From contig DUBB01000043.1 in NCBI GenBank assembly GCA_012960535.1, positions 170,016-234,015 of the forward strand: 64,000 nucleotides of DNA, read 5' to 3'. The stretch comes from Gammaproteobacteria bacterium. Lineage in GTDB: Bacteria > Pseudomonadota > Gammaproteobacteria > Pseudomonadales > Azotimanducaceae. The notes below the pieces were generated by a model. That model ran no database searches. It saw only the letters and a program-made list of their open reading frames with translations, and was not told where the DNA came from. Within the stretch, counting starts at the first letter, position 1, and each line of letters starts with the position of its first letter. Shown here in pieces: positions 55,614 through 64,000 of this stretch. The position numbers and the translations under genes are program-made.

Positions 55614-56764
55614 AGGTGATCCCCCAGTGCATCTACTATATTCAAGCGCATGGCACGCAACGCTGGCGGTAGGCCTACTACAAAGGCCATCAGACAGGCC
55701 AGGCCCAGTCCCTGTGCCAGTATTAACCCGGATAGCTCAACACCATTAAAGAGTGAAACCGATTCCCGCAAACCCTCCAGTAAAAAGCCAGCCAGTAAAA
55801 GCCCAGGCAAACTACCCACCAGGACTATCAGCAGTGATTCTGACAGGACAATCATCAGCACACTCATATTACTAAAACCGATAGTCTTCAAGATTGCCAG
55901 TTCAGGAATTCGCTCGCGAATAGCCTGTGCCATAGTATTACCCGTCAGCAGCAAAATGGTAAAGAACACGGCCGATAGAATTCCGGTCATGATCAGGCCA
56001 ATATCACCAACCTGTTTTGCGAACATCTGATTATAGGCCTTCTCTGTGGTAGTTTTGGTTTCGGCTGGACTGTTGGCAAATAACCTGTCGATTTCAGCTG
56101 CAATGGCTGCACTCTGATCCGGGTCATTAATCTTAACTACAATCGTCCCTACTGTACCCTGACCCCACTGACGGTACTCGTCAAAGAATTCGAAATTAAT
56201 AAACATCTGTTCAGAATCAACCGAACTATCTGCAACGTCATAGATCCCAACCAGGTCGAACTCCCAGCCCACATTATCCTTGTTGGGCCAGATATCAGCG
56301 ATCAGAGGTATCTTGTCGCCCAGCTTCAGGTTATACGCTTCAGCAAGCGGCCTGCCAAGAACAGCTCCTGTCCTGGTATTAATGAACGCCTGCTTTTCCG
56401 TGTCCGACAATAGATATTCTGGGTAGATAGCAAGAAAACTTTCCACTGGCACCGGCCAACGAGGGAAGAACTGGCTACTATCCTGGTAAACGCCGCCAAA
56501 CCAGGAGCGATGGGCTACCCGCTCAACTCCGCTAACAGCTTGTACTGCGAAAACATGTTTTTCAGGTAGGGGGTCAATAATTGAATATTTGGGCGCAACA
56601 ATCAAACGATCTACCCCAGAAAAATCGATACCTTGTGAAAATGCAACCGAGACTGATTGCAGCATGCCAAAGAGCAAAAAGGCCACAAAAATACTGGCCA
56701 GAGTGAGTAAACTCCGCAATGGTTTTCGATATAGAGCAGCCCAGATAAGGCCGAGATACTTCAT
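55610..56764 (-). CDS. ABC transporter permease, FtsX/MacB type
   Basis: A 384-residue FtsX-like permease, a paralogue of the next gene. The first helix follows the start (ALYRKPLRSLLTLASIFVAF), then a periplasmic domain and three C-terminal helices; RIPELAILKTIGFSN is the cytoplasmic coupling loop. ATG 56764 overlaps the ATPase stop (ATGA). The two permeases probably form a heterodimer with the ATPase. Such units export lipoproteins, peptides or antibiotics. Confidence 0.86.
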   Translation of the reverse strand: MKYLGLIWAALYRKPLRSLLTLASIFVAFLLFGMLQSVSVAFSQGIDFSGVDRLIVAPKYSIIDPLPEKHVFAVQAVSGVERVAHRSWFGGVYQDSSQFFPRWPVPVESFLAIYPEYLLSDTEKQAFINTRTGAVLGRPLAEAYNLKLGDKIPLIADIWPNKDNVGWEFDLVGIYDVADSSVDSEQMFINFEFFDEYRQWGQGTVGTIVVKINDPDQSAAIAAEIDRLFANSPAETKTTTEKAYNQMFAKQVGDIGLIMTGILSAVFFTILLLTGNTMAQAIRERIPELAILKTIGFSNMSVLMIVLSESLLIVLVGSLPGLLLAGFLLEGLRESVSLFNGVELSGLILAQGLGLACLMAFVVGLPPALRAMRLNIVDALGDHL

Positions 56765-57450
56765 AGTGCCTGACTACCGGTAAGACTGCCTTTATCCAGA
56801 TAAAGGCAGTGGTTTGCATGATCAGCCGCTTTGGGATCATGGGTTACCATGACGATGGTCTTGCCATAATCACGATTTAGCAACTGTAACAGCTCAAGGA
56901 TTTCATCGGCTGTAGTCCGATCAAGGTCACCGGTAGGCTCATCACAAACCAGCAATCCAGGATCGGACACAATAGCTCGGGCTATGGCCACTCTTTGTTC
57001 CTGACCACCTGATAACTCTGTTGGACGATGGCTGGCCCGGTCCTGCAAACCAACTACAGCCAGAGCAGCCAAGGCTCGCTTTTTACGTTCTCTCCGGGAT
57101 AAATTAGTCAATAACAGTGGCAGCTCAACATTTTTCTCCGCGCTAAGTACCGGTAGCAGATTATAAAATTGGAAAACAAAACCTACATTCCTGGATCGCC
57201 AGGTGGCGAGTTGCCCCTGGCCGAGCTTGTCAATCCTCTCACCGCCAACAGATATACTCCCCAAGGTGGGTGTGTCCAATCCTCCGATCAGATTAAGTAA
57301 AGTGGTTTTTCCTGATCCGGAAGGGCCCATAAGTGCCAGGAAATCTCCCTGCTCAATCTGCAAGCTAATATCACTCAGGACCGGAATCACGACCTTACCT
57401 CTATAATAATCCTTAGCTAGTGTTTCAATCTCAATTAACGTCCCGGTCAC
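56761..57450 (-). CDS. ABC transporter ATP-binding protein (MacB/LolD type)
   Basis: A 229-residue ATPase. Walker A GPSGSGKTTL, signature LSGGEQRVAIARA-like (read as LSGGQEQRVAIARAIV), Walker B LLVCDEPTGDLD and the His switch MVTHDP are intact. GTG 57450 is chosen because AGGAGG lies 6 nt upstream and the product begins MTGTLIEIE; longer frames start inside the HlyD gene. The signature has one extra residue (GGQEQ instead of GGQ/EQ), worth noting. It pairs with the two FtsX permeases downstream. Confidence 0.93.
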   Translation of the reverse strand: MTGTLIEIETLAKDYYRGKVVIPVLSDISLQIEQGDFLALMGPSGSGKTTLLNLIGGLDTPTLGSISVGGERIDKLGQGQLATWRSRNVGFVFQFYNLLPVLSAEKNVELPLLLTNLSRRERKKRALAALAVVGLQDRASHRPTELSGGQEQRVAIARAIVSDPGLLVCDEPTGDLDRTTADEILELLQLLNRDYGKTIVMVTHDPKAADHANHCLYLDKGSLTGSQAL

Positions 57451-57460
57451 AATAGACCTC

Positions 57461-58705
57461 CTAAATAGCGACCACCTGTCGGCCATCAACCAGAGCCTCA
57501 CTGAGCTCCGGGGTTACCTTTCTCACCACCCATTCTCCTGCTTCAACACCGGAGCGGATATTTCTCTGACTACCCTGTTTTAAACCTATCGATATCTGCC
57601 GTATTTCGACCCGTGCGTCTTTTACTACAAACACAACATTTTCATTTTCGCGCGTCACGATAGCACTGCTAGGTATAAACACACCTTTGAATTCGGTGGC
57701 CACTTGCGCTGCAACCGGGCGATCCTCCATAAAAGACACTTTCACGCCCATATCCGGCAGAATTCTGACATCACTTTCAAGAAAGGCTATCCGCACTCTG
57801 ACGGTAGCCTTATTCCTATCCGCCGTAGGAATAATGGTAATAACCTTGGCAGCAATTTTCCAGTCAGGATAAGAATTCAGCGTGGCAGTCACCAATTGTT
57901 CTGACTTTACGCGATTAATATAAGACTCATTAACATCCACTTCGATTTCAAGCGATTGCATATCCACTATGGTACAGATCCCTGTACGGGTAAAACCCCC
58001 GCCGGCAGATATCGGCGATATCATCTCACCAGGCTGGGCCGACTTAGCAATTACCACGCCAGCAAAAGGCGCCCTGATTTCAGTATCATCAAGCCGTTGC
58101 TGCTGGACCTGAACGCTGCTTTCTCCTACCTCTATGTCAATCCGCAGAGACGCCAGTCTGGCTTCCAGGCGCTTTACCAAAAGCTCAGCCTGGTCAAGTT
58201 CAGATTGGCTGGCCAGTTGCCTGGCCGAGAGTTGTACCGTTCGGGTTAACTGCAGTTCAGCTTCTTTGAGTTGCACTTCAACCTCCAGTAGCCTGGACTG
58301 ACTGGCTTTCAATTGGGCCTTTATCAGATTGTACTGGGCCAGTTGAGAGCTATTATCCAGTTTTGCAAGCAACTGATTGGCTTCAACGTGAACGCCTTCT
58401 TCGATGAAGACTTCGATTACTTTACCGGTGAACTTTGACGACACAGTGGCCTGACGTCTAGCCGTCACATAACCACTGGCGTCCAGCACAGTCTCGCCAC
58501 GAGGCTTCTCCTGACCAACTGCAGGCTTGGCTTTGACCAGATCGACCAATACCGGTTCAACTGCTGAAACAAACCAGAACCAACCAGACACGGCAAGTGC
58601 GACGGCAACGGTAGCAAACACTATCCAACGCGCCAGAGGATTGCTGGTATCACGTTGAGTATCATCAATACTCAATTCCCCTAACAGGGCTTTTTTATCA
58701 TTCAC
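57461..58705 (-). CDS. HlyD/MacA-family periplasmic adaptor
   Basis: A 414-residue membrane-fusion protein. It has an N-terminal transmembrane helix (WIVFATVAVALAVSGWFWF), a long coiled-coil hairpin around residues 130-210 (KAQLKASQSRLLEVE, QSELDQAEL), a lipoyl/barrel-sandwich core (IRAPFAGVVIAKSAQPGE) and a beta-barrel. It would link the inner-membrane ABC pump to an outer-membrane channel, which is not encoded here. GTG 58705 follows GGAGTAGACC. First gene of the exporter unit. Confidence 0.89.
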   Translation of the reverse strand: MNDKKALLGELSIDDTQRDTSNPLARWIVFATVAVALAVSGWFWFVSAVEPVLVDLVKAKPAVGQEKPRGETVLDASGYVTARRQATVSSKFTGKVIEVFIEEGVHVEANQLLAKLDNSSQLAQYNLIKAQLKASQSRLLEVEVQLKEAELQLTRTVQLSARQLASQSELDQAELLVKRLEARLASLRIDIEVGESSVQVQQQRLDDTEIRAPFAGVVIAKSAQPGEMISPISAGGGFTRTGICTIVDMQSLEIEVDVNESYINRVKSEQLVTATLNSYPDWKIAAKVITIIPTADRNKATVRVRIAFLESDVRILPDMGVKVSFMEDRPVAAQVATEFKGVFIPSSAIVTRENENVVFVVKDARVEIRQISIGLKQGSQRNIRSGVEAGEWVVRKVTPELSEALVDGRQVVAI

Positions 58706-59151
58706 GGTCTACTCCGGAGAAGCACTCAACATACTCACGAAATTCAAACCCACCAAACAATTCACTGTTAACAACCAATCTAAAATAGATTTATAGCCGA
58801 CCTCTGATCGAGGCTACATGGTACCAGATATCGGATACCTAGCGCCTGTTATCTGACATACTGCACCCGCCATAAGGCCTTAAATTCAAAGCCTGAAACA
58901 GAACCTTAAATTAATGGCCAGGTCAGGCAAACAATCACCTTAATCAAAATCATGTCTATTCTGACATTCTTAGCATTAATTTGGACTACCCCTGTCGCCT
59001 TATAATCAGTCCTGTTAATTTACAGGGCCCTTGACCCTAATCTCGCTTGATGTGAATATTGGAATTTACTGTTCAGTGAAGTACAAGCGACCCTCAGCAT
59101 GCCCGAATCCGTAAACGACTACAAAGCGATACTCTGGAACATCATCTTTTT
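58706..59151. other. divergent spacer, nothing recognised
   Basis: This 446-bp region separates the HlyD-type gene from the FAD monooxygenase gene, which run in opposite directions. It contains no frame worth calling, no clear tandem repeat and no convincing operator. Promoters for both units must lie here. Confidence 0.4.
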
Positions 59152-60693
59152 ATGAATAATCTATCCCAACCAGCTGACCATTCTGATTCGCTTGCAGTCA
59201 GTGAAAAACAAACCATTGCCATTGTAGGAGCTGGTATATGTGGCCTCTGCTGCGGCCTGGCACTGGCCAAACACGGTTATCAGGTCACGCTTTATGAACG
59301 TGATGCCCCCCTACCAGACGGAAACCCAGATGACATATTTTTTAACTGGGTACGCAGAGGCGCTGCACAATTCAAACACCCTCACGCTTTCCTGGCCGTC
59401 ATGAGTAATCTGCTCGAGGAGTTATTCCCTGATCTGATGCCAGATTTCTTCGAAGCGGGCGCTCGTAAAATTACCTTCCAGGATATGTTATCTCCAAAAT
59501 TAAAATCAAAATACCGCTCCAAGACCGGAGATGAAAAACTGTGGCTACTCATGTGCAGAAGGGCCACTATGGAAATGGTCCTGCGCCGATATGCTGGCAA
59601 ACAATCTAACCTCCAGATCCGGTCATCTACACGCGTCAACGCAATGATAGCGAACCCGCTCAAGGGCAGCATACAGCTGACCGGGTTGAAAATTCAGAGC
59701 ACGAGTTCAGGAGCCGAGGAAGAAGAAATATTCGCCGACATCATCATAGATGCGGGCGGTCGAAACAGTCAATTCAAGCAATGGTTCAGACTGGCTGGCG
59801 TACCCGTTCTGTCTGAACAGGATGATGCAGAAATTGTTTACTACACCAGGCACTACCAGTTTCTACCCGGCATAGACGAACCGCAGCGATCCGGCAATAC
59901 CCGTTCAGCGGGCGACCTGGGATATCTTAAGTATGGCGTTTTTCCCGGCGATGGAGGCCATTTCGCAGTCATTATCTGCGTTCCTCTACATGAGCAGGCC
60001 CTGCACAGTTACGTAAAAAAGGGTGACGAATTCGACCGGATCTGTGGACATATTCCTGGTCTTAAGCCTTGGGTAGACCCCACTAAATCCAAGTCAACAA
60101 CCTCTTCCTTTGGCATGGGAAATATTAAGGCTGTCTGGAATCACTTTGTCCAGAATGGAGCGCCACTGGCGCAAAACTATTTTGCTGTGGGCGATGCCGC
60201 CCTTTACACCAATCCTCTCTATGGCCGAGGTTGCAGTACTGGCATTATCCATAGCCACCTGTTAACCCGCATACTTAGAGATTATCAGGACCCAGTACAA
60301 AGGGCCCTGGTTTTCGATCAATGGACCGAGCAGGAGCTTCGTCCTATTTTTAAAACAAGCCTCAATGAAGATAAAAACGGGATCAAACGGGCCCGAGCCG
60401 TCCTTGCGGGGAAAACCCTGAACAAGGCCCAAGGATTTAAAAAACGGTTAATCCTGGCATTCGGCGATGCCTTGGGCAGGGCTTCTCAGGAGCATATTCA
60501 CGTCCTGAGAGGAGTCCTGAAAACTTTCAACCTCATGGAAAAACCAGGCGAATTCCTCAAGAACTGGCGTATTCGACTGACCATCTTTAGGTACATGCTC
60601 AGTGGTAGAAAGAAAAATGCCGCTGCCCGCATCGTGCCCGGCCCCTCACGCACGGAGATGTTGGCCTTTATGGATGGTCAACACGTACCCTGA
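59152..60693 (+). CDS. FAD-dependent monooxygenase-like oxidoreductase
   Basis: A 513-residue group A-type flavoprotein. IAIVGAGICGLCCGLALA (near residues 23-40) is the FAD motif, YERD follows as the ribose ligand, and GDAALYTNPLYGRGCSTG is the second FAD motif with the GD pair. The region between resembles aromatic hydroxylases and geranylgeranyl reductase-like enzymes, with an unusual ICRRAT-like segment (MCRRATMEMVLRRYA). The C-terminal helical tail of about 100 residues is long. It may hydroxylate or reduce a hydrophobic substrate; not further assigned. Confidence 0.82.
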   Translation: MNNLSQPADHSDSLAVSEKQTIAIVGAGICGLCCGLALAKHGYQVTLYERDAPLPDGNPDDIFFNWVRRGAAQFKHPHAFLAVMSNLLEELFPDLMPDFFEAGARKITFQDMLSPKLKSKYRSKTGDEKLWLLMCRRATMEMVLRRYAGKQSNLQIRSSTRVNAMIANPLKGSIQLTGLKIQSTSSGAEEEEIFADIIIDAGGRNSQFKQWFRLAGVPVLSEQDDAEIVYYTRHYQFLPGIDEPQRSGNTRSAGDLGYLKYGVFPGDGGHFAVIICVPLHEQALHSYVKKGDEFDRICGHIPGLKPWVDPTKSKSTTSSFGMGNIKAVWNHFVQNGAPLAQNYFAVGDAALYTNPLYGRGCSTGIIHSHLLTRILRDYQDPVQRALVFDQWTEQELRPIFKTSLNEDKNGIKRARAVLAGKTLNKAQGFKKRLILAFGDALGRASQEHIHVLRGVLKTFNLMEKPGEFLKNWRIRLTIFRYMLSGRKKNAAARIVPGPSRTEMLAFMDGQHVP

Positions 60694-60730
60694 GACACGC
60701 CGATACTCCTTTTATGTAGCGCATCTAGTA

Positions 60731-60810
60731 AGTACTTCTAAGTACTTCTAGGTACTTCTAAGTAATTCTAAGTAATTCTAAGTAACTCTAAGTAACGCTA
60801 AGTAATTCTG
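60731..60810. repeat. eight 10-bp tandem repeats
   Basis: Exactly eight consecutive 10-bp units run without a gap: two AGTACTTCTA, one GGTACTTCTA, two AGTAATTCTA, then AGTAACTCTA, AGTAACGCTA and AGTAATTCTG. The first three share TACTT and the later ones TAAxT, so the array grew in steps. It lies 38 bp after the monooxygenase stop. Confidence 0.9.
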
Positions 60811-60942
60811 GACACTCCTTTAGTCCCCAAAAAAGAGCCCGGGTAGGTTTTAAGCTTTAGTCCTTTTAGCGGGCCAGAACAATGCTATTATCGATACAGG
60901 CCCTATTGAGTTTGCTCTGGCTCATTAACGCTGCATCGATAA

Positions 60943-61020
60943 CAACAATTTACAACAACAATTAATAGCAACAATTGATAGCAACAATTGATCACAACAA
61001 TAAATAACAACAAGTGATCA
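60943..61020. repeat. six 13-bp tandem repeats upstream of TauD gene
   Basis: Six 13-bp units begin with CAACAA: CAACAATTTACAA (60943), CAACAATTAATAG, CAACAATTGATAG, CAACAATTGATCA, CAACAATAAATAA and CAACAAGTGATCA (ends 61020). Shorter decayed units continue to about 61039. The array ends about 36 bp before the dioxygenase ribosome region, so it lies in its promoter or leader. Confidence 0.88.
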
Positions 61021-61074
61021 CAACGGATAACAACAAAAGAACCACATCCACCGAGCTAAGCGAGAACATACACC

Positions 61075-61911
61075 ATGAGCTTGAAGATAAACCCCATTAC
61101 ACCCACTATCGGTGCGGAGATAAGTGATCTAAATCTGGCCGAACCTTTACCACTTGAGACACTCAAGGCGGTTCAGGGAGCATTTAGCAAGTATCATGTT
61201 CTGGTCTTTCGCAGGCAAACACTGACTCGGGACCAACACAAACAGTTTGCTCGCCAGTTCGGCGCACTGCATATTCATCCTTCAAAGCGCAACGGATTAA
61301 ATAAAGATGACCCGGAAACCTTCATAATAGATATCAAACCCGCTGCAATTCAGTCTAACGGTGAACCCTGGCATTCAGATGTTTCCTGCGACTCCATGCC
61401 GCCCTCCGCTTCCATCTTATATATCACTGAAATTCCCGAAAATGAAGGTGGTGACACCCAGTTTATGAATATGCACGCCGCCTTCGATAGTCTGTCTCCT
61501 GACCTACAGACCCTGCTTGTGGATAGGACTGCCTTTCACGATGGAGAGCACGACTTAAAGCACTATGGGATCAAACTACGACCTGACCAGGAATATCCCG
61601 CTAACAGCCATCCCATGGTGACTGCCCATCCCAGCACCGGCAGGCCAACCTTGTTTGTTAACCCAGGCTTCACCACCCATATCGAGGATATGCCAAAATG
61701 GGAGAGTAAAATGCTGCTAGATGGCCTGTTTGCCTATACCGCCAGTAACCCTCGCCTGCAATGCAGGGTGAAGTGGGCACCGGGGACAGTAACCATGTGG
61801 GACAACCATAGCGTTCAACATCAAGCGATCTTTGATTACGCCGGCTGGTCTCGATATGGAGAACGGATGACAGTAGCGTCCGATCAAGCACCCGCCCCTT
61901 ACAAACCATAG
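61075..61911 (+). CDS. TauD/TfdA-family Fe(II)/2-oxoglutarate dioxygenase
   Basis: A 278-residue dioxygenase. The iron triad is WHSD (His100, Asp102) and His249 in QHQAIFDY; Arg in GERMTVAS would bind 2-oxoglutarate. It is closer in the HSDVSCD/HSDVSAD region to the copy at 3.9-4.7 kb than to the one at 45.4 kb. It follows the 13-bp repeat array and converges with the carboxylesterase gene (2 nt between stops). Substrate unknown. Confidence 0.91.
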   Translation: MSLKINPITPTIGAEISDLNLAEPLPLETLKAVQGAFSKYHVLVFRRQTLTRDQHKQFARQFGALHIHPSKRNGLNKDDPETFIIDIKPAAIQSNGEPWHSDVSCDSMPPSASILYITEIPENEGGDTQFMNMHAAFDSLSPDLQTLLVDRTAFHDGEHDLKHYGIKLRPDQEYPANSHPMVTAHPSTGRPTLFVNPGFTTHIEDMPKWESKMLLDGLFAYTASNPRLQCRVKWAPGTVTMWDNHSVQHQAIFDYAGWSRYGERMTVASDQAPAPYKP

Positions 61912-61913
61912 TT

Positions 61914-63416
61914 TCAATCTTGAATGGAAAATGGCTTGATCCGTGCCCGGTACCGCGCTAACGCAACTGCCAGTCTCTTTTTCAGCTCAGCAGCTGATAC
62001 ACGATCACCGTTAGTAAAGCGTTTCCATTCTCCTGTTTCCTGATACGACTGCCAGCGCTGTTGTTTTGTCATGCTGTCCCTGTCATCCCTGCAACCGTCA
62101 GGGTCCCCGAATTTGGCGAAGTTGGCCCAATAAACACGTAGCTTACGAGACAGTTCGGCTGACTTCGAATCACCGTCTTCAGCTGCAGAAAATAATAACC
62201 AGGCATCAAGGCCATGCGGACTACCCGCCATCTGGCCTACCATAGCTGGAGGTAAATAATCAATAAAATATAACCAGCTTTGACCGCCTACTTTTTCCAT
62301 GGATTCTGCCAGTAATAGCGCAGACAACAAGTATCTCTCATCTCCAAATAATCGTTTTCGGGCTAATTTTGAACTTTTCTGGAAATCTCGCTGGTAAGCC
62401 ATGGGCCAATGAGGATCGAATAAATTCCAGACCTGTTCATATACTTCCGGGTCGATCTGGTAACTCGGCATGATGGTTCCCTCGTAACTGTTTCCTCCTG
62501 CAAGGTAAGGAATAGCGTGCTGGGCACCTGCCTGAAAACGAATACCGGGTTCTTCGGCTACCACTGAACCATCGACAATGGGTAATTGAAAGCCAGTCTG
62601 GGCATCCACCAACTGCCTGGCTGGAATCGCCTGCAGGGACTTTAGGTTCACGCCTACCTGACCAGTCCGCTGAATAATCATTTCAGCATCGTACTCAGCG
62701 GCGTCGGGGGCGTCCATAAGCAAGTTGGCTGGCCCAGGCGTTTGTGCCAGGCGGCTACGCAGCAGCGGCCAGGTGCCATAACCACTCTGCGCGATCGCAC
62801 CCTGGAACAAGCCTCTGGCCGCATCCGATGCCATGAGTAAATTAACAGCAGCCGCGCCAGCGGAGATGCCAAAGATAGTAACCCTGCCGGGATCACCACC
62901 AAAGGCCCTAATGTTATTTCGGATCCATGTTAACCCTTCGATGAGATCCAACAGGCCAAAATTAAAATCAGAGCCCTCAATAAAAGGATGAGCAAAAAAA
63001 CCAAGCGCACCCAGGCGGTAATTTAATGAAACGACCACCACGTTTTGCTCAGCCAGCACTTCTCCCTGGATACGATTAGAGCCCCCCCTGAACCCGCCAC
63101 CATGGATCCATACCATGACCGCCTGCTTGTTTTGAGGATTCCCCGTCCAGACATTGAGATTGAGGCAATCTTCAGACATGAGCGACTCAGGTCGATCAGG
63201 TGAGATCGGCTGAGGGCAGATGTATCCAAAGCGGCTGGCATCAATCAACCTGCCTGGATGGTATTCAGGTTGTGGGGCCTGCCATCGTAGCGCCCCGATC
63301 GGCGCAGCAGCGTAAGAAATTCCCTTGAAAGATGAAACAACACCAACCCTTTCACCTACCACAAGACCACTACTGGTCTGCACCTGTGGCCGATTATCAC
63401 TGTAATCTAAAGACAC
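61914..63416 (-). CDS. type B carboxylesterase
   Basis: A 500-residue carboxylesterase/lipase. WIHGGGFRGGS gives the HGGG oxyanion hole (105-108), SEDCLNLNVW the Cys-containing family motif, and GISAGAA the nucleophile elbow with Ser185. The usual GESAG is GISAG here. The Asp/Glu and His (GSPHGLDAW) regions are present. No signal peptide, so cytoplasmic. GTG 63416 follows GGGGAGTATACG. It could hydrolyse the esters that Baeyer-Villiger chemistry produces; that link is inference. Confidence 0.9.
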   Translation of the reverse strand: MSLDYSDNRPQVQTSSGLVVGERVGVVSSFKGISYAAAPIGALRWQAPQPEYHPGRLIDASRFGYICPQPISPDRPESLMSEDCLNLNVWTGNPQNKQAVMVWIHGGGFRGGSNRIQGEVLAEQNVVVVSLNYRLGALGFFAHPFIEGSDFNFGLLDLIEGLTWIRNNIRAFGGDPGRVTIFGISAGAAAVNLLMASDAARGLFQGAIAQSGYGTWPLLRSRLAQTPGPANLLMDAPDAAEYDAEMIIQRTGQVGVNLKSLQAIPARQLVDAQTGFQLPIVDGSVVAEEPGIRFQAGAQHAIPYLAGGNSYEGTIMPSYQIDPEVYEQVWNLFDPHWPMAYQRDFQKSSKLARKRLFGDERYLLSALLLAESMEKVGGQSWLYFIDYLPPAMVGQMAGSPHGLDAWLLFSAAEDGDSKSAELSRKLRVYWANFAKFGDPDGCRDDRDSMTKQQRWQSYQETGEWKRFTNGDRVSAAELKKRLAVALARYRARIKPFSIQD

Positions 63417-63641
63417 CGTATACTCCCCTGACTAACTCGGTCTGCACTACCCGCAGGGTATGACAGCCTATCAGGGGAATCAACTTCACGACACTTCACG
63501 AAACAATGGCAGGCCAGCAAACGCCCTGCAGTTATCTGCTATCGGGCGATAGCATGACGTTAGCGATATCCGCCAGTAAGCGCGCGCGGCAGCTTCTCCG
63601 GCACACCCTGCTTATCGTGGTGATTTACCCAGCCAGTCAGA

Positions 63642-63959
63642 TTATTGCTTAGGTACCCAACCTGCACACCAACCCGCTCCGACTACCAGACGATTCTGGA
63701 ATAGCATGCAAGGGCCCAGTGCGGCATCGCTACTGGAAACAGTATAAAACTGACAATTTGAACAGAGCTGGTCAGCAGCGGCAACGCCCATCTTGTCAGA
63801 TCGAACGGCCTGTGCTGCATCTTCAGCATATCTTAACGCCTTGGCTGCAGGGTCATCTACAGTTACCTGTTCAGCGCCCTGTGACAACATAGATACCGGT
63901 AAAAGCGGAATCAGACCTAACGCGGCGGTTGTCTTAATGAAATTTCGTCTGGTTGTCAT
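63642..63959 (-). CDS. high-potential iron-sulfur protein (HiPIP)
   Basis: A 105-residue periplasmic electron carrier. A Tat signal (TTRRNFIKT, Arg4-Arg5, hydrophobic stretch to about residue 28) precedes a mature domain with the four cluster cysteines Cys66, Cys69, Cys84 and Cys98 (CSNC, GPCMLF, GWCAGW) and the conserved Tyr44 region. It carries one 4Fe-4S cluster between periplasmic redox enzymes. AGGAGAAGCAATT precedes the ATG. Single gene at the right edge. Confidence 0.94.
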   Translation of the reverse strand: MTTRRNFIKTTAALGLIPLLPVSMLSQGAEQVTVDDPAAKALRYAEDAAQAVRSDKMGVAAADQLCSNCQFYTVSSSDAALGPCMLFQNRLVVGAGWCAGWVPKQ

Positions 63960-64000
63960 AATTGCTTCTCCTGAGCATATCTATAGACCCTAATTTTAAG

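Noticed and set aside
60731..60810. CRISPR array
   Set aside because: Units are 10 bp and contiguous with no spacers, and no cas genes are present.
1..64000. tRNA or rRNA genes
   Set aside because: No stretch with a convincing cloverleaf or rRNA-like sequence was found by eye; a covariance-model scan would settle it.

Overview
This 64 kb window looks like the chromosome of an aerobic gammaproteobacterium, probably marine and free-living. The evidence is an E. coli-type long ketol-acid reductoisomerase, ModF, YchJ, a Bax-type glucosaminidase, a HiPIP with a Tat signal and a DsbA-type thioredoxin-fold protein, together with many lipid and hydrocarbon enzymes. This placement is inferred from protein families; there is no rRNA in the window. 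Base composition is balanced and no phage or insertion-sequence gene was recognised.

The main feature is a complete coenzyme F420 system on the minus strand at 10.3-19.1 kb: npdG-cofE-cofD-cofC-fbiC, with overlapping or closely spaced genes, followed by three luciferase-like monooxygenase (LLM) oxidoreductases. Downstream on the same strand come a FemAB-like acyltransferase, an enoyl-CoA hydratase-type protein, a short-chain dehydrogenase and a phosphotransferase-fold kinase. Two more LLM proteins lie at 5.0 and 28.8 kb, making five possible F420 clients. F420 is typical of actinobacteria and archaea and patchy in proteobacteria. Just upstream of npdG sits a relative of TrmY, a tRNA pseudouridine-54 methyltransferase best known from archaea.

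Layout: 0-0.4 kb, tail of ilvD. 0.6-4.7 kb, two PaaI-type thioesterases, a CYP153-like P450, PhzF and a TauD dioxygenase. 5-19 kb, F420 and LLM block. 19.6-21.6 kb, TrmY-like protein and an MFS exporter. 22.3-30.2 kb, alpha/beta hydrolase, spermidine dehydrogenase-like flavoprotein, acyl-CoA dehydrogenase, GNAT, a broken glutathione transferase, an LLM and a globin-like protein. 30.3-36.5 kb, DsbA-like protein, DUF5916 outer-membrane protein, acyl-CoA synthetase and acyl-CoA dehydrogenase. 36.5-41.9 kb, pseudogenes, a Baeyer-Villiger-type monooxygenase and a second CYP153-like P450. 41.9-47.2 kb, ychJ-modF-ilvC, TauD and Bax-like. 47.6-53.6 kb, acyl-CoA synthetase, methyltransferase, acyl-CoA dehydrogenase, MOSC and hotdog proteins. 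53.6-58.7 kb, a CDF-like transporter and an HlyD-ABC-FtsX-FtsX exporter. 59.2-64 kb, FAD monooxygenase, TauD, carboxylesterase and HiPIP.

Taken together this is a catabolic region: P450s, TauD dioxygenases, a Baeyer-Villiger-type enzyme and esterases could activate hydrophobic substrates, and CoA ligases, acyl-CoA dehydrogenases, hydratase and thioesterases could process the acids. NpdG would supply reduced F420 to the LLM enzymes. No transcription factor gene was recognised. Intergenic regions carry several short tandem repeats of 10-15 bp, and at least four gene remnants (GST, SDR, HtpX tail, an unknown) show ongoing decay.
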